This document shows, piece after piece, positions 50,201 to 61,200 of a DNA stretch of 64,000 nt. This DNA comes from Euonymus europaeus (lineage: Eukaryota; Streptophyta; Magnoliopsida; Celastrales; Celastraceae): NCBI GenBank assembly GCA_963580455.1, contig CAUZKV010000008.1:620001-684000 (forward strand), read 5' to 3'. The position numbers and the translations under genes were made by a program. Below the pieces are notes generated by a model, which made no database searches, was not told where the DNA came from, and was given only the letters and a program-made list of their open reading frames with translations. Within the stretch, counting starts at the first letter, position 1; each line of letters starts with the position of its first letter.

Positions 50201-51393
50201 ATCCGTTGACTCCGAGTTCTGAATTCGGTGATTTTTAGCTTGATTTCACACTACTTTTCGAGCTCTACAATCCTGGCGTTTCGGATTTTGATTTCAGAAT
50301 TCGTGGCTAGTAGGTCTCGTTTCTCCCAGTTAGCCGCGAAATATGGTTTCTTTACGTAAACGGTTTTATGAATATACGTTGACTCCGAGTTCTGAATTCG
50401 GTGATTTTTAGCTTGATTACACACTACTTTTCGAGCTCTACAATCCTCGCGTTTTGGATTTTGATTTCAGAACTCGTGGCTAGTTGGTCTCGTTTCACCT
50501 ATTTAGCCGTGAAATGTGGTTTCTTTACATAAACGGTTTTAGGAATATCCGTTGACTCCGAGTTCTGAATTCGGTGATTTTTAGCTTGATTTCACGCTAC
50601 TTTTCGAGCTCTACGATCCTGGAGTTTCGGATTTTGATTTCAGAACTCGTCGCTAGTAGGTCTCGTTTCACCTAGTTAGCCGCGAAATGTGGTTTCTTTA
50701 CGTAAACAGTTTTATGAATATCCTTTGACTCCGAGTTCTGAATTCGGTGATTTTTAGCTTGATTTCACACTACTTTTCGAGCTCTACAATCCTGGCATTT
50801 CGGATTTTGATTTCAGAACTCGTGGCTAGTAGGTCTCGTTTCTCCCAGTTAGCAGCGAAATGTGGTTTCTTTACGTAAACGGTTTTATGAATATCCGTTG
50901 ACTCCGAGTTCTGAATTCGGTGATTTTTAGCTTGATTACACACTACTTTTCGAGCTCTACAATCCTGGCATTTCGGATTTTGATTTCAGAACTCGTGGCT
51001 AGTAGGTCTCGTTTCTCCCAGTTAGCCGCGAAATGTGGTTTCTTTACGTAAACGGTTTTATGAATATCCGTTGACTCCGAGTTCTGAATTCGGTGATTTT
51101 TAGCTTGATTACACACTACTTTTCGAGCTCTACAATCCTGAAATTTTAGATTTTGATTTCAGAACTCGTGGCTAGTTGGTCTCGTTTCACCTATTTAGCC
51201 GCGAAATGTGGTTTCTTTACGTAAACGGTTTTATGAATATCCGTTGACTCCGAGTTCTGAATTCGGTGAGTTTTAGCTTGATTTCACACTACTTTTCGAG
51301 CTCTACGATCCTGGCATTTCGGATTTTGATTTCAGAACTCGTGGCTAGTAGGTCTCGTTTCACCTAGTTAGCCGCGAAATTTGGTTTCTTTAC

Positions 51394-51409
51394 GTAAAGA
51401 GTTTTTATG
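51394..51409 (+). other. Single-base insertion in a T run (+1), second copy
   Basis: Same variant as at 47241, 24 monomers upstream, with the shared preceding gaaatttgg. This indicates a copied segment rather than an independent mutation. Confidence 0.8.
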
Positions 51410-52765
51410 AATATCCTTTGACTCCGAGTTCTGAATTCGGTGATTTTTAGCTTGATTTCACACTACTTTTCGAGCTCTACGATCCTGGCATTTCAGATTT
51501 TGATTTCAGAACTCGTGGCTAGTAGGTCTCGATTCACCTATTTAGCCGCGAAATGTAGTTTCTTTACGTAAGTGGTTTTATGAATATCCGTTGACTCCGA
51601 GTTCTGAATTCGGTGATTTTTATGTTGATTACACACTACTTTTCGAGCTCTACGATCCTGGCGTTTCGGATTTTGATTTCAGAACTTGTGGCTAGTTGGT
51701 CTCGTTTCACCTATTTAGCCGCGAAATATGGTTTCTTTACGTTAACGGTTTTATGAATATCCGTTGACTCCGAGTTCTGAATTCGGTGATTTTTAGCTTG
51801 ATTTCACACTAATTTTCGAGCTCTACGATCCTGGCGTTTCGGATATTGATTTCAGAACTCGTGGCTAGTTGGTCTCGTTTCAACTAGTTAGCCGCGAAAT
51901 GTGGTTTCTTTACGTAAACGATTTTATGAATATCCGTTGACTCCGAGTTCTGAATTCGGTGATTTTTAGCTTGATTTCACACTAATTTTCGAGCTCTACG
52001 ATCCTGGCGTTTCGGATATTGATTTCAGAACTCGTGGCTAGTTGGTCTCGTTTCAACTAGTTAGCCGCGAAATGTGGTTTCTTTACGTAAACGATTTTAT
52101 GAATATCCGTTGACTCCGAGTTCTGAATTCGGTGATTTTTAGCTTGATTTCACACTAATTTTCGAGCTCTACGATCCTGGCGTTTCGGATGTTGATTTCA
52201 GAACTCGTGGCTAGTTGGTCTCGTTTCACCTAGTTAGCCGCGAAATGTGGTTTCTTTACGTAAACGGTTTTATGAATATCCGTTGACTCCGAGTTCTGAA
52301 TTCGGTGATTTTTAGCTTGATTTCACACTAATTTTCGAGCTCTACGATCCTGGCGTTTCGGATGTTGATTTCAGAACTCGTGGCTAGTTGGTCTCGTTTC
52401 ACCTAGTTAGCCGCGAAATGTGGTTTCTTTACGTAAACGGTTTTATGAATATCCGTTGACTCCGAGTTCTGAATTCGGTGATTTTTATCTTGATTTCACA
52501 CTACTTTTCGAGCTCTACGATCCCGGCGTTTCGGATATTTATTTCAGAACTCGTGGCTAATTGGTCTCGTTTCACCTAGTTAGCCGCGAAATGTGGTTTC
52601 TTTACGTAAACGGTTTTATGAATATCCGTTGGCTCCGAGTTCTGAATTCGGTGATTTTTAACTTGATTTCACACTACTTTTTGAGCTCTACGATCCTGGG
52701 GTTTCGGATTTTGATTTTAAAACTCGTGGCTAGTTGGTCTCGTTTCACCTAGTTAGCCGCGAAAT

Positions 52766-55700
52766 GTGGTTTCTTTACGTAAACGGTTTTATGAATATCC
52801 GTTGACTCCGAGTTCTGAATTCGGTGATTTTTATCTTGATTTCACACTAATTTTCGAGCTTTACGATCCTAGCGTTTCGGATATTAATTTCAGAACTCGT
52901 GGCTAGTTGGTCTCGTTTCACCTAGTTAGCCGCGAAATGTGTTTTCTTTACGTAAACGGTTTTATCAATATCCGTTGACTCCGAGTTCTGAATTCGGTGA
53001 TTTTTAGCTTGATTTCACACTACTTTTCGAGCTTTACGATCCTAGCGTTTCGGATATTAATTTCAGAACTCGTGGCTAGTTGGTCTCGTTTCACCTAGTT
53101 AGCCGCGAAATGTGTTTTCTTTACGTAAACGGTTTTATGAATATCCGTTGACTCCGAGTTCTGAATTCGGTGATTTTTAGCTTGATTTCACACTACTTTT
53201 CGAGCTCTACGATCCCGGCGTTTCGGATATTGATTTCAGAACTCGTGGCTAGTTGGTCTCGTTTCACCTAGTTAGCCGCGAAATGTGGTTTCTTTACGTA
53301 AACGGTTTTATGAATATCCGTTGACTCCGAGTTCTGAATTCGTTGATTTTTTGCTTGATTTCACACTACTTTTTGAGCTCTACAATCCTAGCGTTTCGGA
53401 TTTTGATTTCATAACTCGTGGCTAGTTGGTCTCGTTTCACCGAGTTAGCCGCGAAATGTGGTTTCTTTACGTAAACGGTTTTATGAATATCCGTTGACTC
53501 CGAGTTCTGAATTCGGTGATTTTTAGCTTGATTTCACAAAACTTTTCGAGCTCTACAATCCTGGCATTTCGGATTTTGATTTCAGAACTCGTGACTAGTA
53601 GGTCTCGTTTCTCCCAGTTAACCGCGAAATGTGGTTTCTTTACGTAAACGGTTTTATAAATATCCGTTGACTCCGAGTTCTGAATTCGGTGATTTTTAGC
53701 TTGATTACACACTACTTTTCGAGCTCTACAATCCTGGCATTTCGGATTTTGATTTCAGAACTCGTGGCTAGTTGGTCTCGTTTCACCTAGTTAGCCGCGA
53801 AATGTGGTTTCTTTACGTAAACGGTTTTATGAATATCCGTTGACTCCGAGTTCTGAATTCGGTGATTTTTATCTTGATTTCACACTAATTTTCGAGCTTT
53901 ACGATCCTAGCGTTTCGGATATTAATTTCAGAACTCGTGGCTAGTTGGTCTCGTTTCACCTAGTTAGCCGCGAAATGTGTTTTCTTTACGTAAACGGTTT
54001 TATGAATATCCGTTGACTCCGAGTTCTGAATTCGGTGATTTTTATCTTGATTTCACACTAATTTTCGAGCTTTACGATCCTAGCGTTTCGGATATTAATT
54101 TCAGAACTCGTGGCTAGTTGGTCTCGTTTCACCTAGTTAGCCGCGAAATGTGTTTTCTTTACGTAAACGGTTTTATGAATATCCGTTGACTCCGAGTTCT
54201 GAATTCGGTGATTTTTAGCTTGATTTCACACTACTTTTCGAGCTCTACGATCCCGGCGTTTCGGATATTGATTTCAGAACTCGTGGCTAGTTGGTCTCGT
54301 TTCACCTAGTTAGCCGCGAAATGTGGTTTCTTTACGTAAACGGTTTTATGAATATCCGTTGACTCCGAGTTCTGAATTCGTTGATTTTTTGCTTGATTTC
54401 ACACTACTTTTTGAGCTCTACAATCCTAGCGTTTCGGATTTTGATTTCATAACTCGTGGCTAGTTGGTCTCGTTTCACCGAGTTAGCCGCGAAATGTGGT
54501 TTCTTTACGTAAACGGTTTTATGAATATCCGTTGACTCCGAGTTCTGAATTCGGTGATTTTTAGCTTGATTTCACAAAACTTTTCGAGCTCTACAATCCT
54601 GGCATTTCGGATTTTGATTTCAGAACTCGTGACTAGTTGGTCTCGTTTCTCCCAGTTAACCGCGAAATGTGGTTTCTTTACGTAAACGGTTTTATGAATA
54701 TCCGTTGACTCCGAGTTCTGAATTCGGTGATTTTTAGCTTGATTACACACTACTTTTCGAGCTCTACAATCCTGGCATTTCGGATTTTGATTTCAGAACT
54801 CGTGGCTAGTTGGTCTCGTTTCACCTAGTTAGCCGCGAAATGTGGTTTCTTTACGTAAACGGTTTTATGAATATCCGTTGACTCCGAGTTCTGAATTCGG
54901 TGATTTTTAGCTTGATTTCACAAAACTTTTCGAGCTCTACAATCCTGGCGTTTCGGATTTTGATTTCAGAACTCGTGACTAGTAGGTCTCGTTTCTCCCA
55001 GTTAACTGCGAAATGTGGTTTCTTTACGTAAACGGTTTTATGAATATCCGTTGACTCCGAGTTCTGAATTCAGTGATTTTTAGCTTGATTTCACACTAAT
55101 TTTCGAGCTTTACGATCCTAGCGTTTCGGATATTGATTTCAGAACTTGTGGCTAGTTGGTCTCGTTTCAACTAGTTAGCCGCGAAATGTGGTTTCTTTAC
55201 GTAAACGGTTTTATGAATATCCCTTGACTCCGAGTTCTGAATTCGGTGATTTTTAGCTTGATTTCACACTAATTTTCGAGCTCTACGATCCTGGCGTTTC
55301 GGATATTGATTTCAGAACTCGTGGCTAGTTGGTCTCGTTTCACCTAGTTAGCCGCGAAATGTGGTTTCTTTACGTAAACGGTTTTATGAATATCCGTTGA
55401 CTCCGAGTTCTGAATTCGTTGATTTTTTGCTTGATTTCACACTACTTTTTGAGCTCTACAATCCTAGCGTTTCGGATTTTGATTTCATAACTCGTGGCTA
55501 GTTGGTCTCGTTTCACCGAGTTAGCCGCGAAATGTGGTTTCTTTACGTAAACGGTTTTATGAATATCCGTTGACTCCGAGTTCTGAATTCGGTGATTTTT
55601 AGCTTGATTTCACAAAACTTTTCGAGCTCTACAATCCTGGCATTTCGGATTTTGATTTCAGAACTCGTGACTAGTAGGTCTCGTTTCTCCCAGTTAACCG

Positions 55701-56430
55701 CGAAATGTGGTTTCTTTACGTAAACGGTTTTATGAATATCCGTTGACTCCGAGTTCTGAATTCGGTGATTTTTAGCTTGATTACACACTACTTTTCGAGC
55801 TCTACAATCCTGGCATTTCGGATTTTGATTTCAGAACTCGTGGCTAGTTGGTCTCGTTTCACCTAGTTAGCCGCGAAATGTGGTTTCTTTACGTAAACGG
55901 TTTTATGAATATCCGTTGACTCCGAGTTCTGAATTCGGTGATTTTTAGCTTGATTTCACAAAACTTTTCGAGCTCTACAATCCTGGCGTTTCGGATTTTG
56001 ATTTCAGAACTCGTGACTAGTAGGTCTCGTTTCTCCCAGTTAACTGCGAAATGTGGTTTCTTTACGTAAACGGTTTTATGAATATCCGTTGACTCCGAGT
56101 TCTGAATTCAGTGATTTTTAGCTTGATTTCACACTAATTTTCGAGCTTTACGATCCTAGCGTTTCGGATATTGATTTCAGAACTTGTGGCTAGTTGGTCT
56201 CGTTTCAACTAGTTAGCCGCGAAATGTGGTTTCTTTACGTAAACGGTTTTATGAATATCCCTTGACTCCGAGTTCTGAATTCGGTGATTTTTAGCTTGAT
56301 TTCACACTAATTTTCGAGCTCTACGATCCTGGCGTTTCGGATATTGATTTCAGAACTCGTGGCTAGTTGGTCTCGTTTCACCTAGTTAGCCGCGAAATGT
56401 GGTTTCTTTACGTAAACGGTTTTATGAATA
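52766..56430 (+). repeat. 6-monomer higher-order repeat (1038 bp, about 3.5 copies)
   Basis: The marker gaattcgttgattttttg occurs at about 53341, 54379 and 55417, exactly 1038 bp apart. Copies 1 and 2 (about 52766-53803 and 53804-54841) share paired tgtgttttcttt monomers. Copies 3 and 4 (from about 54842 and 55880) share a different leading set, with gttaactgcg near 55008 and 56044 and tatcccttgac near 55219 and 56257. Copy 4 stops near 56430 at gacttcgagttc. Unit composition has therefore changed between the two pairs. Confidence 0.83.
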
Positions 56431-59400
56431 TCCGTTGACTTCGAGTTCTGAATTCGGTGATTTTTAGCTTGATTTCACACTACTTTTTGAGCTCTACGAT
56501 ACTGGCGTTTCGGATTTTGATTTTAAAACTCGTGGCTAGTTGGTCTCGTTTCACCTAGTTAGACGCGAAATGTGGTTTCTTTACGTAAACGGTTTTATGA
56601 ATATCCGTTGACTCCGAGTTCTGAATTCGGTGATTTTTAGCTTGATTTCACACTAATTTTCGAGCTCTACGATCCTGGCGTTTCGGATATTGATTTCAGA
56701 ACTCGTGGCTAGTTGGTCTCGTTTCACCTAGTTAGCCGCGAAATGTGGTTTCTTTACGTAAACGATTTTATGAATATCCGTTGACTCCGAGTTCTGAATT
56801 CGGTGATTTTTAGGTTGATTTCACACTAATTTTCGAGCTCTACGATCCTGGCGTTTCGGATATTGATTTCAGAACTCGTGGCTAGTAGGTCTCGTTTCAC
56901 CGAGTTAGCCGCGAAATGTGGTTTCTTTACGTAAACGATTTTATGAATATCCGTTGACTCCGTGTTCTGAATTCGGTGATTTTTAGCTTGATTTTACACA
57001 ACTTTTCGAGCTCTACGATCCTGGCGTTTCAGATTTTGATTTCAGAACTCGTGGCTAGTAGGTCTCGTTTCTCCCAATTAGCCGCGAAATGTGGTTTCTT
57101 TACGTAAACGGTTTTATGAATATCCGTTGACTCCGAGTTCTGAATTCGGTGATTTTTAGCTTGATTTCACACTACTTTTTGAGCTATACAATCCTAGCGT
57201 TTCGGATTTTTATTTCAAAACTCGTGGCTAGTTGGTCTCGTTTCACCGAGTTAGCCGCGAAATGTGGTTTCTTTACGTAAACGGTTTTATGAATATCCGT
57301 TGACTCCGAGTTCTGAATTCGGTGATTTTTAGCTTGATTTCACACAACTTTTTGAGCTCTACAATCCTGGCGTTTCGGATTTTGATTTCAGAACTCGTGG
57401 CTAGTAGGTCTCGTTTCTCCCAGTTAGCCGCGAAATGTGGTTTCTTTACGTAAACGGTTTTATGAATATCCGTTGACTCCGAGTTCTGAATTCGGTGATT
57501 TTTAGCTTGATTTCACACTACTTTTTGAGTTCTACAATCCTAGCGTTTCGGATTTTTATTTCAAAACTCGTGGCTAGTTGGTCTCGTTTCACCGAGTTAG
57601 CCGCGAAATGTGGTTTCTTTACATAAACGGTTTTATGAATATCCGTTGACTCCGAGTTCTGAATTCGGTGATTTTTAGCTTGATTTCACACAACTTTTCG
57701 AGCTCTGCAATCCTGGCATTTTGGATTTTGATTTCAGAACTCGTGGCTAGTTGGTCTCGTTTCAACTAGTTAGCCGCGAAATGTGGTTTCTTTAAGTAAA
57801 CGGTTTTATGAATATCCGTTGACTCCGAGTTCTGAATTCAGTGATTTTTAGCTTGATTTCACACTAATTTTCGAGCTCTACGATCCTGGCGTTTCGGATA
57901 TTGATTTCAGAACTCGTGGCTAGTAGGTCTCGTTTCACCGAGTTAGCCGCGAAATGTGGTTTCTTTACGTAAACGGTTTTATGAATATCCGTTGACTCCG
58001 AGTTCTGAATTCGGTGATTTTTAGCTTGATTTCACACAAATTTTCGAGCTCTACGATCCTGGCGTTTTGGATATTGATTTCAGAACTCGTGGCTAGTAGG
58101 TCTCGTTTCACCGAGTTAGCCGCGAAATGTGGTTTCTTTACGTAAACGGTTTTATGAATATCCGTTGACTCCGAGTTCTGAATTCGGTGATTTTTAGCTT
58201 GATTTCACACAAATTTTCCAGCTCTACGATCCTGGCGTTTCGGATATTGATTTCAGAACTCGTGGCTAGTAGGTCTCGTTTCACCGAGTTAGCCGCGAAA
58301 TGTGGTTTCTTTACGTAAACGGTTTTATGAATATCCGTTGACTCCGAGTTCTGAATTCGGTGATTTTTAGCTTGATTTCACACAACTTTTCGAGCTCTAC
58401 GATCCTGGCGTTTCGTATTTTGATTTCAGAACTCGTGGCTAGTAGGTCTTGTTTCTCCCAATTAGCCGCGAAATGTGGTTTCTTTACGTAAACGGTTTTA
58501 TGAATATCCGTTGACTCCGAGTTCTGAATTCGGTGATTTTTAGCTTGATTTCACACTACTTTTTGAGCTCTACAATCCTAGCGTTTCGGATTTTTATTTC
58601 AAAACTCGTGGCTAGTTGGTCTCATTTCACCGAGTTAGCCGCGAAATGTGGTTTCTTTACATAAACGGTTTTATGAATATCCGTTGACTCCGAGTTCTGA
58701 ATTCGGTGATTTTTTGCTTGATTTCACACAACTTTTCGAGCTCTACAATCCTGGCGTTTCGGATTTTGATTTCAGAACTCGTGGCTAGTAGGTCTCGTTT
58801 CTCCCAGTTAGCCACGAAATGTGGTTTCTTTACGTAAACGGTTTTATGAATATCCGTTGACTCCGAGTTCTGAATTCGTTGATTTTTAGCTTGATTACAC
58901 ACTACTTTTCGAGCTCTACGATCCTGGAGTTTCAGATATTGATTTCAGAACTCGTGGCTAGTCTTTCGCGTTTCACCTAGTTAGCCGCGAAATGTGGTTT
59001 CTTTACGTAAACGGTTTTATGAATATCCGTTGACTCCGAGTTCTGAATTCGGTGATTTTTAGCTTGATTTCACACTACATTTCGAGCTCTACGATCCTGG
59101 CATTTCGGATATTGATTTCAGAACTCGTGGCTAGTTGGTGTCGTTTCACCTAGTTAGCCGCGAAATGGGGTTTCTTTACGTAAACGATTTTATGAATATC
59201 CGTTGACTCCGAGTTCTGAATTCGGTGATTTTTAGCTTGATTACACACTACTTTTCGAGCTCTACAATCCTGGCGTTTTGGATTTTGATTTCAGAAATCC
59301 AAGCTAGTTGGTCTCGTTTCACCTATTTAGCCGCGAAATGTGGTTTCTTTACGTAAACGGTTTTAGGAATATCCGTTTACTCCGAGTTCTGAATTCGGTG

Positions 59401-61200
59401 ATTTTTAGCTTGATTTCACACTACTTTTCGAGCTCTACGATCCTGGCGTTTCGGATTTTAATTTCAGAACTCGTGGCTAGTAGGTCTAGTTTCACCTAGT
59501 TAGCCGCGAAATGTGGTTTCTTTACGTAAACGGTTTTATGAATATCCGTTGACTCCGAGTTCTGAATTCAGTGATTTTTAGCTTGATTTCACACTAATTT
59601 TCGAGCTCTACGATCCTGGCGTTTCGGATATTGATTTCAGAACTCGTGGCTAGTTGGTCTCGTTTCACCTAGTTAGCCGCGAAATGTGGTTTCTTTACGT
59701 AAAAGGTTTTATGAATATCCGTTGACTCCGAGTTCTGAATTCGGTGATTTTTAGCTTGATTTCAAACTACTTTTCGAGCTCTACGATCCTGGCGTTTCGG
59801 ATATTGATTTCAGAACTCGTGGCTAGTTGGTCTCGTTTCACCTAGTTAGCCGCGAAATGTGGTTTCTTTACGTAAACGGTTTTATGAATATCCGTTGACT
59901 CCGAGTTCTGAATTCGGTGATTTTTAGCTTGATTTCACACTAATTTTTGAGCTATACGATCCTGGAGTTTCGGATATTGATTTCAGAACTCGTGGCTAGT
60001 TGGTCTCATTTCAACTAGTTAGCCGCGAAATACGGTTTCTTTACGTAGAAGGTTTTATGAATATCCGTTGACTCTGAGTTCTAAATTCGGTGATTTTTAG
60101 CTTGATTTCACACAACTTTTCGAGCTCTACGATCCTGGCGTTTCGGATTTTGATTTCAGAACTCGTGGCTAGTAGGTCTCTTTTCTCCTAGTTAGCCGCG
60201 AAATGTGGTTTCTTTATGTAAACGGTTTTATGAATATCCGTTGACTCCGAGTTCTGAATTCGGTGATTTTTAGCTTGATTACACACTACTTTTCGAGCTC
60301 TACAATCCTGGCGTTTCGGATTTTGATTTCAGAACTCGTGGCTAGTTGGTCTCGTTTCAACTAGTTAGCCGCGAAATGTGGTTTCTTTACGTAAACGGTT
60401 TTATGAATGTCCGTTGACTCCGAGTTCTGAATTCAGTGATTTTTAGCTTTATTTCACACTACTTTTTGAGCTCTACAATCCTAGCATTTCGGATTTTGAT
60501 TTCAAAACTCGTGGCTAGTTGGTCTCGTTTCACCGAGTTAGCCGCGAAATGTGGTTTCTTTACGTAAACGGTTTTATGAATATCCGTTGACTCCGAGTTC
60601 TGAATTCGGTGATTTTTAGCTTGATTTCACACAACTTTTCGAGCTCTACGATCCAGGCGTTTCGGATATTGATTTCAGAACTCGTGGCTAGTAGGTCTCG
60701 TTTCACCGAGTTAGCCGCGAAATGTGGTTTCTTTACGTAAACGGTTTTATGAATATCCGTTGACTCCGAGTTCTGAATTCGGTGATTTTTAGCTTGATTT
60801 CACACAACTTTTCGAGCTCTACGATCCTGGCGTTTCGGATTTTGATTTCAGAACTCGTGGCTAGTAGGTCTCGTTTCTCCCAATTAGCCGCGAAATGTGG
60901 TTTCTTTACGTAAACGGTTTTATGAATATCCGTTGACTCCGAGTTCTGAATTCGGTGATTTTTAGCTTGATTTGACACTACTTTTTGAGCTCTACAATCC
61001 TAGTGTTTCGGATTTTTATTTCAAAACTCGTGGCTAGTTGGTCTCGTTTCACCGAGTTAGCCGCGAAATGTGGTTTCTTTACATAAACGGTTTTATGAAT
61101 ATCCGTTGACTCCGAGTTCTGAATTCGGTGATTTTTAGCTTGATTTCACACAACTTTTCGAGCTCTACAATCCTGGCGTTTCGGATTTTGTTTTCAGAAC
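56431..61200 (+). repeat. Array zone: mixed monomers, mostly accgag and tctccca types
   Basis: About 27 monomers with short-range similarity but no clean long unit that I could establish. It contains local oddities: gaaatccaagctag near 59294 in place of gaactcgtggctag, gctagtctttcgcg near 58960, and gtagaaggtttt near 60046. Several monomers have cacaaatttt or cacaactttt instead of cactactttt. No gene is present. Confidence 0.72.

Larger units (their letters stand above)
42900..52765 (+). repeat. Array zone: less ordered monomers with short local duplications
   Basis: About 57 monomers with more single-copy variants and only short or partial higher-order repeats. Examples: agccgtga at 48085 and 49123 (6 monomers), again at 49988 and 50507 (3 monomers), and two almost identical neighbouring monomers at about 51905-52250. 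A one-base insertion in the T run of gtaaagagttttta occurs at 47241 and 51394 and must be shared by descent. A one-base deletion lies near 43829. Monomers with accgagttagcc and tctcccag become common. No gene is present. Confidence 0.75.

Noticed and set aside
58950..59310. Possible insertion or foreign sequence at gctagtctttcgcg (about 58960) and gaaatccaagctag (about 59294)
   Set aside because: Both keep the 173-bp phase and are short clusters of substitutions within normal monomers, not inserted sequence.
1179..59499. Plus-strand open frames of 62-63 codons at 1179, 6023, 43769, 52561 and 59308
   Set aside because: They start at TTG or GTG inside the satellite, have near-identical translations because the DNA is repetitive, and exist only where a point variant or the one-base deletion near 43829 removes a stop.
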